From an uncultured Rhodocyclaceae bacterium (lineage in GTDB: Bacteria; Pseudomonadota; Gammaproteobacteria; Burkholderiales; Rhodocyclaceae): DNA of 23,437 bases. Shown here in pieces: positions 1 through 8,352 of the stretch; within the stretch, counting starts at the first letter, position 1; every line of letters begins with the position of its first letter. The notes beneath the pieces are model-generated. The model saw nothing but the letters and a program-made list of their open reading frames with translations. It searched no databases and was not told the origin of the DNA. The stretch lies in the NCBI GenBank assembly GCA_900549295.1, contig URNG01000045.1, positions 1 through 23,437 of the forward strand. The letters run 5' to 3'. The position numbers and the translations under genes were made by a program.

Positions 1-537
1 GACGGCTTCGCCTTCCCCCCCCTCGCGACGCCGGCCCCCCCCGCCGTGATCGCAGTCGACTCTGCCCCGGCTCCGGTGGCTGCGCCTCAGGCCGAAGCCG
101 AACCGGCACCAGCCGCGCCTGTCGAGGAAGCTGCCGACGCCGCGCCGCCAGCAGCGGAAGAGCCGTCCGCCGTCAGCATCCCGGTTCCGGTTGAACCCGC
201 CGCTGTCGAACCGGTTATCGAGCCGGTTGCCGAAGAAGTGGAAGCAACGGAAGCCGCAGCCGTCGAAGCAGCTCCGGCTGCCGTCAGCGCCGCGACCATC
301 GAAGCCGAAGCCATCACCGCCGCAAGCGTCGTTGCAACGCCCGCCCCGGCCGCCGCGGCGCCCGCCGTCGACATCGACACCGCGCTCGCCAGCAGCGGTC
401 TGGTCATGGTGCAGACAACCACCGCGCCGGCCAGCGCCGCCGTGGCCGAACCCGCCCCCAAACTGGGCCGCCCGCGCAAGGCGAAGGCGGCTCCGGCGGA
501 TGCGGAGCCGATGGTGATCGTCGAAACCAGGAAGTAA
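1..537 (+). CDS. rne: Ribonuclease E, C-terminal tail (partial, 5' end outside window)
   Basis: The frame is open from the first base and ends at TAA 535-537, so about 178 codons of the 3' end are present and the true start lies upstream. The visible part is low-complexity, rich in Ala, Pro, Glu and Val, as expected for the disordered scaffold region of RNase E that recruits degradosome partners. The best clue is the end: a GLVMVQT motif, a basic AT-hook-like GRPRKAK stretch and a final MVIVETRK, which resembles the (V/I)ETR ending common in betaproteobacterial RNase E. Position next to the phosphatase-uvrB pair fits the gene order I recall from Rhodocyclales. No catalytic S1 or nuclease domain is in the window, so the assignment relies on tail composition, ending and context. 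Long C runs (15-21, 33-40) are possible sequencing-error spots. Confidence 0.7.
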   Translation, partial: DGFAFPPLATPAPPAVIAVDSAPAPVAAPQAEAEPAPAAPVEEAADAAPPAAEEPSAVSIPVPVEPAAVEPVIEPVAEEVEATEAAAVEAAPAAVSAATIEAEAITAASVVATPAPAAAAPAVDIDTALASSGLVMVQTTTAPASAAVAEPAPKLGRPRKAKAAPADAEPMVIVETRK

Positions 538-550
538 GCGTTTCCACACA

Positions 551-587
551 TAAAAAACCGGGGATTGATGAATCCCCGGTTTTTTTA
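551..587 (+). terminator. Rho-independent terminator after rne
   Basis: A 15-bp perfect stem (552-566 with 571-585) surrounds the loop GATG and ends in seven T. The 5' arm starts with six A, so the structure could also terminate minus-strand transcripts arriving from the phosphatase gene. It starts 14 bp after the rne stop codon. Confidence 0.95.
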
Positions 588-644
588 TGCTTGTTTCAAG
601 CCTGAAACTCTTTCCCGCATCCCAAAACCACGGTTCGCTCCATC

Positions 645-725
645 GTAGGCGCGACGTCCTCGTCGCAATTCAGACGATCGCGTCGTGGAAAAAAGGAGAA
701 ATCGGCCAGAGAACCGGCCTCCTAC
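645..725. repeat. REPIN-like doublet of two inverted GTAG-footed hairpins
   Basis: The left unit reads on the plus strand as GTAGG followed by the hairpin GCGACG-TCCT-CGTCGC (651-666). The right unit reads on the minus strand as GTAGG followed by AGGCCGGTTCTCTGGCC (725 down to about 704). The units therefore face each other and the 81-bp element is bounded by GTAGG (645-649) and CCTAC (721-725). A GTAG foot ahead of a palindrome, in inverted pairs, is the layout of REP/REPIN elements mobilised by RAYT (TnpA-REP) transposases. The stems of the two units differ in sequence, unlike a typical REPIN. A smaller palindrome, ACGA-tcgcg-TCGT, lies between them (674-686). The minus-strand phosphatase stop codon falls inside the right foot. 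Confidence 0.6.
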
Positions 726-1260
726 ACCTGAGACGAATCCCGGTTTTTCACCGCCTTCGCCCTCTCCGCATTCGAGGCGGCGGCCCCCGCCTTGACCTGC
801 TTCTGCAAAACTCCGATCAGCCCCCGAGCGGCGTCCTCCACCATGTCGAGCACCAGATCGAAACCATGCCCAAGGCCGTAGTAGGGATCGGGGACTTCAT
901 GATCGTCGAAGTTCTTGGCGTATTCCATGAACAGGCGGATTTTCGGCAATTGCTCCGGCGTCGCCATGCGTTGCAGGTTGTCGAAGTTGTTCTTGTCCAT
1001 CGCCAGGATCAGGTCGAAATAATCCAGATCCTGATAGGCCACCTTGCGCGCCCGCAACTGCGACAGGTCGTAATTGCGCACCGCGGCGGCCCGCTGCGTG
1101 CGGGAATCGGGGGCTTCGCCGACGTGGTAGCCGTGGGTGCCGGCCGAGTCGATTTCCACCTGGTCGCCCAGGCCGTGCTGCCGCACGAAATGGCGCAACA
1201 CCGCTTCCGCCGTGGGCGAGCGGCAGATGTTGCCCATGCAGACCATCAAGATGCGAATCG

Positions 1261-1264
<4 letters not shown>
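722..1264 (-). CDS. Low-molecular-weight protein tyrosine phosphatase
   Basis: A 180-residue cytoplasmic phosphatase of the LMW-PTP/arsenate-reductase-like fold, predicted to hydrolyse phosphotyrosine through a Cys-phosphate intermediate. The P-loop CMGNICRS has nucleophile Cys9 and Arg15 (CX5R) near the N terminus, and the general-acid Asp126 lies in the DPYYG motif, so the active site is intact. After about residue 155 comes an Ala/Lys-rich tail of about 25 residues beyond the usual end of the family; its last codon GTG and stop TAG coincide with the foot of the REPIN-like element. The ATG shares 4 nt with the uvrB stop (ATGA, 1261-1264), so translation is probably coupled to uvrB. Such enzymes often serve exopolysaccharide tyrosine kinases (Wzb type), but no wz genes are present here, so the substrate is unknown. 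Confidence 0.93.
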
Positions 1265-3348
<2,084 letters not shown>

Positions 3349-3471
3349 GTTAGTATTTTACGTTTTCTGTCGTACCGCCCGATCAGAGCGGCAAGAATGC
3401 AGCAATCCGGCCGCCTCGGCGGCTGCCGCACACTTTCCTTCTTTCGTTTCTATTATTCCACGGAGTCAGTC

Positions 3472-4677
3472 ATGTCCTCTTCGATCTTTGCCGCGGTGGA
3501 ACTCGCCCCGCGCGACCCGATCCTGGGTCTGAACGAAGCTTTCAACGCCGATGCGCGCGATACCAAGGTCAACCTCGGCGTTGGCGTGTATTTCGACGAC
3601 AACGGGAAGATTCCCCTGCTCGCCGCCGTCAAGGCCGCCGAGGATGCCCGCGTCAAGGCCGCCCTGCCGCGCGGCTACCAGCCGATCGAAGGCGCGCCCG
3701 CCTACAACGGCGCGGTGCAGAATCTCCTGTTCGGCAAGGACTCCGACCTGCTCGCCGCCGGTCGCGTCATCACTGCCCAGGCCATCGGCGGCACCGGCGC
3801 GCTGCGTATCGGCGCCGACTACCTCAAGCGCCTGAACCCGGACGCCAAGGTCTACATCAGCAACCCGTCCTGGGAAAACCACCGCGCCCTGTTCGAAGCC
3901 GCCGGTTTCGTGGTCGAGGATTACGCCTATTACGACGCCGCCACCCGCGGCGTGAACTTCGCCGGCATGAAGGCCGACCTCGACAGGATGGCCCCCGGCT
4001 CCATCGTGCTGCTGCACGCCTGCTGCCACAACCCGACCGGCGCCGACCTGTCCGACGCGCAGTGGGCGGAAGTCGTCGAAATCTGCAAAGCGCGCGGTCT
4101 GGTGCCTTTCCTCGACATGGCCTATCAAGGCTTTGCCGACGGCATCGACGCCGACGCCGTAGCCATTCGCGCCTTCTCCGCCTCGGGCCTGCAATTCTTC
4201 GCGTCCAGCTCCTTCTCCAAGAACTTCTCGCTCTACGGCGAGCGCGTCGGCGCGCTGTCCATCGTCACCGCCGGCAAGGAAGAATCGGCCCGCGTGCTGT
4301 CGCAGGTGAAGCGCGTCATCCGCACCAATTACTCCAACCCGCACACCCACGGCGCCGCCCTGGTTGCCGCCGTGCTCGCCTCGCCGGAACTGCGCGCCCA
4401 GTGGGAAGGCGAACTGGCCGCCATGCGCGACCGCATCCGCGCCATGCGCAGCGGCCTGGTGGACGCGATCAAGGCCGCCGGCTGCGCCCAGGATTTCTCC
4501 TTCGTCGTCCAGCAGCGCGGCATGTTCTCCTACACCGGCCTCTCCGCCGCCCAGGTGGAACGCCTGAAGGAAGAATTCGGCATCTACGCCGTATCCACCG
4601 GTCGCATCTGCCTCGCCGCCCTGAACAGCAAGAACACCGGCTACGTCGCCCAGGCGATCGCCACGGTGACGCGCTGA
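3472..4677 (+). CDS. Class I aminotransferase, aspartate/aromatic type (AspC/TyrB family)
   Basis: A 401-residue PLP-dependent aminotransferase, predicted to interconvert aspartate or aromatic amino acids and their 2-oxo acids with 2-oxoglutarate/glutamate. The PLP lysine is Lys250 in SSSFSKNFSLYGERVG, with phosphate-binding Arg258 in the same stretch. The HNPTG motif (186-190), a Trp at 134 and the substrate-carboxylate Arg378 (STGRICLA) are all present, so it should be active. Length and motifs match subgroup I-alpha, which covers both AspC and TyrB; sequence alone does not tell which. The reading frame is open far upstream, antisense to uvrB, but the start is fixed at ATG 3472 by GGAG at 3462-3465 and by the family's N terminus (FAAVELAPRDPILGL). 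Monocistronic, followed by a terminator. Confidence 0.95.
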   Translation: MSSSIFAAVELAPRDPILGLNEAFNADARDTKVNLGVGVYFDDNGKIPLLAAVKAAEDARVKAALPRGYQPIEGAPAYNGAVQNLLFGKDSDLLAAGRVITAQAIGGTGALRIGADYLKRLNPDAKVYISNPSWENHRALFEAAGFVVEDYAYYDAATRGVNFAGMKADLDRMAPGSIVLLHACCHNPTGADLSDAQWAEVVEICKARGLVPFLDMAYQGFADGIDADAVAIRAFSASGLQFFASSSFSKNFSLYGERVGALSIVTAGKEESARVLSQVKRVIRTNYSNPHTHGAALVAAVLASPELRAQWEGELAAMRDRIRAMRSGLVDAIKAAGCAQDFSFVVQQRGMFSYTGLSAAQVERLKEEFGIYAVSTGRICLAALNSKNTGYVAQAIATVTR

Positions 4678-4705
4678 CACGCGGCGGCTCACGCCCACTA
4701 AAAAG

Positions 4706-4731
4706 AAGGCCACGCTTTGCGTGGCCTTTTT
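4706..4731 (+). terminator. Rho-independent terminator after the aminotransferase
   Basis: Perfect 10-bp stem AAGGCCACGC / GCGTGGCCTT around the loop TTT, with a run of five T at 4727-4731. Four A (4701-4704, interrupted by G) precede the stem on the other side, so it may also stop transcripts from the convergent thioesterase gene. Confidence 0.93.
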
Positions 4732-4778
4732 GCTGCGCCCAAGGAAAAGCGGGCGAACGGACAGCCGCTGACGCCAGC

Positions 4779-5210
4779 CTAGGCTTTAGGCCAGAGAATC
4801 ATCTGCGTGCACCGGAACAGGGCGATGGCCTTGCCAGTAGCCTCATCCGTCACCACCGCGTCCCAGACCTGGGTCGTCCTGCCCAGGTGCTGCGCGGTCG
4901 CGGTACAGGCCACCGCGCCATCGCGCACCGTGCCGAGGTGGTTGCTCTTCAACTCGATCGTGGTGAAGGAGCTTGCCCCCGCCGGCAGATGCGCGATGGT
5001 GGCGTTGCCGCAAGTGGTGTCGGCCAGCGTCACCACGCTGCCGGCGTGCAGAAAACCGTTGATGGCCCCATGCAGCGGCCTGATCGCCATGCGACTGCGC
5101 ATGACGCCCTGCCGCAATTCCAGCATCTCGACGCCGAGAAAACCCGGCAGGGATTCCCGGCTGTCCCGGTTCAGGTTCTCCGGGGTCACGTCGGCACGCA
5201 AAACGCTCAT
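4779..5210 (-). CDS. PaaI-family hotdog-fold thioesterase
   Basis: A 143-residue single hotdog domain. The segment NGFLHAGSVVTLADTTCG (51-68) is the central helix signature of PaaI/YdiI-type acyl-CoA thioesterases, with HAGS at 55-58 and a candidate catalytic Asp64. The strand with ELKSNHLG (86-93) matches the family's substrate-tunnel strand. The likely reaction is hydrolysis of an acyl- or aryl-CoA to free acid and CoA in the cytoplasm; the acyl group cannot be told from sequence. ATG 5210 is preceded by AGGA at good spacing. The gene is divergent from a LysR regulator across a 129-bp spacer, the classic arrangement for a LysR-controlled target. No CoA ligase or beta-oxidation gene is next to it. 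Confidence 0.88.
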   Translation of the reverse strand: MSVLRADVTPENLNRDSRESLPGFLGVEMLELRQGVMRSRMAIRPLHGAINGFLHAGSVVTLADTTCGNATIAHLPAGASSFTTIELKSNHLGTVRDGAVACTATAQHLGRTTQVWDAVVTDEATGKAIALFRCTQMILWPKA

Positions 5211-5308
5211 GCTCTTCCTTTCTTTGTCGCCCAGGGCGATGGGGGTTCGAAGCCGGCATTGTGCGCATCGCGGGCTGCCGTGACAAATCAGTTACCATGC
5301 CTCATACT

Positions 5309-5321
5309 ATAGAAAATCTAT
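5309..5321. promoter_or_regulatory. Candidate LysR-regulator binding site
   Basis: A perfect inverted repeat ATAGA-AAA-TCTAT sits in the AT-rich part of the divergent spacer, about 20 bp before the LysR ATG. It contains a T/A dyad of the kind bound by LysR-type regulators (T-N11-A is the usual form). The position would allow autorepression and control of the divergent thioesterase gene. Binding by this regulator is inference from location and symmetry. Confidence 0.45.
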
Positions 5322-5339
5322 CTCATAGCGTTTTGCTTC

Positions 5340-6230
5340 ATGACAGCTTACCCTCCTCTCAAGGCGCTGGTTGCCTTCGATGCCGCCATGCGCAGCCAAA
5401 GCTTCTCTCTTGCCGCAGATGAACTGTGCGTAACGCCGGGCGCGATTGGCCAGCAGATACAGAAGCTCGAGGAATGGCTGGGCGAACCCTTGTTCGTGCG
5501 GCAGGTGCGGCAAATCCAGCCCACGGCTGCCGCGCTCGACTACTGGCAGGCAATTCAGCCGGCGCTCGCCCGGATCGCCAGCGCCAGCAGCCAGCTCAAG
5601 CGCCGCCGCAAACGGGCGGTGTCGCTGTCGATGACGCCCAGTTTTGCCGCCAAGTGGTTCACCCGCCGCATGGCCAGTCTGGTGACGCAGCACCCGGACA
5701 TCGAGTTGCATCTCAGCGCCTCCATCGAAGCCGTGGATTTCGAGCGTTCCGGCGTCGATCTGGCCATTCGCCACTGCGACGGCAAGGATGCCACCCTCGA
5801 TGCAAACCTGCTGTTCAGGGACGAGGCGCGCGCCTACTGCACCCCGGAATACGCCGCCGCGCTGCGTCTAAGCACGCCGCAGGATCTGCACCGGGCGAAT
5901 CTGCTGGTGACTACCTGGCAACCCTGCTGGGAGCGCTGGTTCCAGCGTTTCAGCACGCTGGACGCCGCAGCCGTCGCCAGCATTCCCCGCATACACTTCG
6001 ACCAGTCGCTCCTGGCCATCGAGGCTGCCCGGCGCGGTCACGGCATCGTGCTCACCAGCCCTTGCCTCACCGAAACTGAAATCGCCAGCCGGGCGCTGAT
6101 CGAGCCATTTACCTGCCGCCTCGAACTCGAAAACGGCTACTACGTGGTGCACCACGGCAAGAACGCGCTGAGCGAGGCCGCCCTGCGCGTCAAGCAATGG
6201 CTGATCGGACAGGCCGCACCGACGGCGTAA
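5340..6230 (+). CDS. LysR-family transcriptional regulator, GcvA-like
   Basis: A 296-residue LysR regulator of normal length. The N-terminal winged helix-turn-helix (about 5-62) contains SFSLAADELCVTPGAIGQQI, the recognition segment, followed by KLEEWLGEPLFVR. Residues 90-290 form the periplasmic-binding-protein-like effector domain; SLSMTPSFAAKWFTRRMASLVTQHPDIELHL is closest to the GcvA subgroup, which also groups AmpR-type regulators. The co-inducer cannot be predicted. It most likely controls the divergent thioesterase gene and itself through the inverted repeat at 5309-5321. No strong Shine-Dalgarno is visible before ATG 5340. It converges with the AsmA-like gene, with a 19-bp gap and no obvious terminator. 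Confidence 0.93.
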   Translation: MTAYPPLKALVAFDAAMRSQSFSLAADELCVTPGAIGQQIQKLEEWLGEPLFVRQVRQIQPTAAALDYWQAIQPALARIASASSQLKRRRKRAVSLSMTPSFAAKWFTRRMASLVTQHPDIELHLSASIEAVDFERSGVDLAIRHCDGKDATLDANLLFRDEARAYCTPEYAAALRLSTPQDLHRANLLVTTWQPCWERWFQRFSTLDAAAVASIPRIHFDQSLLAIEAARRGHGIVLTSPCLTETEIASRALIEPFTCRLELENGYYVVHHGKNALSEAALRVKQWLIGQAAPTA

Positions 6231-6249
6231 GCGGCTTCGCCGCTGCCAT

Positions 6250-7917
6250 TCAGCGCTCGACCAGCACCTCGGGATTCGGCAAAGTACCGCTGACGCGCAT
6301 CGGCACGCTGATCGCCGCCACCGAAGAGCGCACATTGACCGTCAAACGCCCGTCCAGCCGCCCATCCGACGTGTGACGCAAACTGCCGCCCGCATGCATT
6401 GCACCGGCATCCAGCTGTAGATCCTGCAACGCAATGCCGCGCGCATCGGCCCTCACCTGCGCAGTCAGTTGATCGAAATGCGTGCTGCCCGCACGCACCA
6501 CGGCACCCGGGCTGCGGCGGCTGGCCTCGCCCAAGTCCACACCCAACAAAGTGCCGCGCTGGACCTTGGCCTGCATGTCCAGATTCGCTGCAGACCACAT
6601 TCCCACCCAGTCAGCGCCACTCCCCTGCAAGCGTAGCGGCCCTTCCAGAGCGCCTGCCCATTTGAATCCGGGCAGCACGCCGCCGGTGAATTGCTGCAAA
6701 TCCACCCGCGCCATGAGTAAATCCCCGCGCATGGCCAAGCCGCTTTCATACCAGCCCAGGCTCCACTCCCCTTTCAGCACGCCGCCAAAGAAGCTCGCGT
6801 TGATCTCGCGTACCTGCAACCCCTGCACGTCCAGCGTCGCTTTCGCATCCAGCGCACCGAAGCGCACCGGCACGGACGGCGGCTGCCAGGCACGCCCTTC
6901 GATCCGCAAGGCCACCTGCCCGGCAGCCGGTTTCGCCTCGAGCACCAGATCCTTGTCCTGGGTTTCCAGCCGCCCTTGAACGAAGCGCCCGTCTTCATAA
7001 TTCAACTGGCCGGTGAAAACGCCAAAAACCATGTTTCCGGCAGCCTTGATCTGCAATTTCCCGACCTCGATCCGACGCAGTGCAGGCAAAGCAAGCGGCC
7101 GGTCAGCCGTCACCCCGGGTTTCATCAGGAGCGCATCGAGCGGCCAGATCACATCCGCCACTTCCAGACGCACCAGCGCCGCGCCACCTTTGAAAAACAG
7201 CTGCCACGGCGGCGGTAGCACCACGCGACCGATACTGCCCGCCGTCTCGGGCGAGCCCCCCAGGCGCAGATCGCGCAATTCCAGACGCGGGCTGGGCAAG
7301 GCCGCGAAACTCACCTCCCCGATGGCAACTGGCGTTTGCAGCAGATCGCCCGCCGCTTTTTCGAAATCGGCGCGGTAATTGTTGTAAGGGTAGAAAAACA
7401 CCAGCAAAACCGCCGCCACGACGAGCGTCAGCAAGCCGCCCGCGAGCACGGGGACAATCCGCCACTGCCGCTCGGGACGCGGCTCATCGTGCCTCTCCCT
7501 GGCCGTTTCTTTCACCGCCCCGGCCTCCCGACGATGCGCCTGCGGCACAGGCTTGCCGAAAGCGGAAAACACGCTGGCCGGCCCCGGCTCATCCATCCGG
7601 ACATGCGCTGGCGCGCGCTCGCCAAAGGTGGAGAACTGCGCAACCGCCGAAAGCCGCTCCTCCCGCTCCTGAGGCAGCCCCACCGCCCACGCCGCAGCCG
7701 CCTCGGCAAGCGGCACGATGTAGCCGCCGCGCTCCAGATCACTGATCGCACTTTCCACCAGCCGCGCATTGCCGATCTTGGCGATCAACTCATCCACACT
7801 CAACTTGCCATCCACCTGCACCAGCACCAGACGCAAATTGCGCTGCACCACCCGCGTGCTTTGCCGCACCGCCTCATCGCCCGCTGGCGTTTTTGCGTAA
7901 ATCCGAGCTGAACCCAT
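6250..7917 (-). CDS. AsmA-like inner-membrane protein with N-terminal cytoplasmic domain
   Basis: A 555-residue protein in three parts. Residues 1-70 form a small alpha-helical domain (VDGKLSVDELIAKIGN ... LERGGYIVPL) that looks like a winged-helix or interaction module. Residues 71-150 are a charged linker. One transmembrane helix lies at about 154-176 (IVPVLAGGLLTLVVAAVLLVFF). The remaining 370 residues are beta-rich periplasmic sequence with repeated 'LDG/LRG...G.L....L' patterns and an end (RLTVNVRSSVAAISVPMRVSGTLPNPEV) typical of AsmA C-terminal domains. AsmA-family proteins belong to the bridge-like lipid-transfer superfamily and affect outer-membrane assembly or phospholipid traffic; this member is short, so a structural bridge role is uncertain. 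GGGGA precedes ATG 7917. It is transcribed away from the tRNA-Asn promoter. Confidence 0.75.
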   Translation of the reverse strand: MGSARIYAKTPAGDEAVRQSTRVVQRNLRLVLVQVDGKLSVDELIAKIGNARLVESAISDLERGGYIVPLAEAAAAWAVGLPQEREERLSAVAQFSTFGERAPAHVRMDEPGPASVFSAFGKPVPQAHRREAGAVKETARERHDEPRPERQWRIVPVLAGGLLTLVVAAVLLVFFYPYNNYRADFEKAAGDLLQTPVAIGEVSFAALPSPRLELRDLRLGGSPETAGSIGRVVLPPPWQLFFKGGAALVRLEVADVIWPLDALLMKPGVTADRPLALPALRRIEVGKLQIKAAGNMVFGVFTGQLNYEDGRFVQGRLETQDKDLVLEAKPAAGQVALRIEGRAWQPPSVPVRFGALDAKATLDVQGLQVREINASFFGGVLKGEWSLGWYESGLAMRGDLLMARVDLQQFTGGVLPGFKWAGALEGPLRLQGSGADWVGMWSAANLDMQAKVQRGTLLGVDLGEASRRSPGAVVRAGSTHFDQLTAQVRADARGIALQDLQLDAGAMHAGGSLRHTSDGRLDGRLTVNVRSSVAAISVPMRVSGTLPNPEVLVER

Positions 7918-7949
7918 GACTCATTTCCCCAGGAAACCCACGGCTGATC

Positions 7950-7978
7950 TTGACTTTTGGCCATTCTACTACTATAAT
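7950..7978 (+). promoter_or_regulatory. Sigma70 promoter of tRNA-Asn
   Basis: TTGACT at 7950-7955 and a perfect TATAAT at 7973-7978 are separated by 17 bp. The expected start point (about 7985) is a few bases before the mature tRNA 5' end, so the 5' leader would be very short. This is the best promoter match in the window. Confidence 0.92.
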
Positions 7979-7991
7979 GCCATCTTTCTAT

Positions 7992-8067
7992 TCCCCGATA
8001 GCTCAGTCGGTAGAGCGCCGGACTGTTAATCCGTAGGTCCCTGGTTCGAGCCCAGGTCGGGGAGCCA
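7992..8067 (+). tRNA. tRNA-Asn (GTT)
   Basis: A 76-nt cloverleaf with encoded CCA. Acceptor stem TCCCCGA/TCGGGGA, D stem GCTC/GAGC, anticodon loop CTGTTAA (8023-8029, anticodon GTT at 8025-8027), T stem CCTGG/CCAGG with loop TTCGAGC, discriminator G 8064, CCA 8065-8067. The top pair of the anticodon stem (27-43) is C8018 opposite T8034, a mismatch; the other four pairs are canonical. It reads asparagine codons AAC and AAU. Confidence 0.97.
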
Positions 8068-8083
8068 AGAAATTCAAGCATTT

Positions 8084-8107
8084 AGCCCGCTGCCAAGCGG
8101 GCTTTTT
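8084..8107 (+). terminator. Rho-independent terminator of tRNA-Asn
   Basis: Perfect 8-bp stem AGCCCGCT / AGCGGGCT around GCCA, followed by five T (8103-8107). It begins 16 bp after the tRNA CCA end, so the tRNA is a single-gene transcript. Confidence 0.92.
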
Positions 8108-8196
8108 GCTATCTGAAGATTTTTTGACTGCATTTTTTCTGCACGTCTGCGCGTATTTTTCTGCGACGTCGCCATGCTCATTTTCAGGGATCAGCG

Positions 8197-8328
8197 ATGG
8201 CAACGAGCACCACACGGAGTGACCGCCCGTTCCAAGCCGTCATTCGCCGCACTGCAAGTTTTGTCGATGCGGCTCGGAAGGCTGAATGGATTGCGCAGCG
8301 GGGCACGCTGCCTGCCATCGGCGGATGA
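8197..8328 (+). CDS. Possible small ORF, 43 residues, unknown
   Basis: ATG 8197 is preceded by AGGGA with workable spacing and the frame ends at TGA 8326-8328. The product would be basic and helical (it contains RPFQAVIRRTASFVDAARKA). It has no recognisable domain, no signal peptide and no obvious promoter, and its third-position GC is lower than that of the neighbouring genes. It lies in the spacer between the tRNA terminator and the convergent phosphatase gene, downstream of a tRNA, where integration debris is common, so it may be a gene fragment or chance. Confidence 0.2.
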   Translation: MATSTTRSDRPFQAVIRRTASFVDAARKAEWIAQRGTLPAIGG

Positions 8329-8352
8329 CATGCCTGCGGGCATGGGATGGGA

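Noticed and set aside
3410..3423. GCCGCC-tc-GGCGGC palindrome before the aminotransferase
   Set aside because: The loop is too short for a full stem, no T tract follows, and such GC palindromes arise easily at this composition.
8003..8215. Minus-strand ORF ending in PRPGLEPGTYGLTVRRSTD
   Set aside because: This peptide is the antisense translation of the tRNA-Asn gene, a well-known false annotation.
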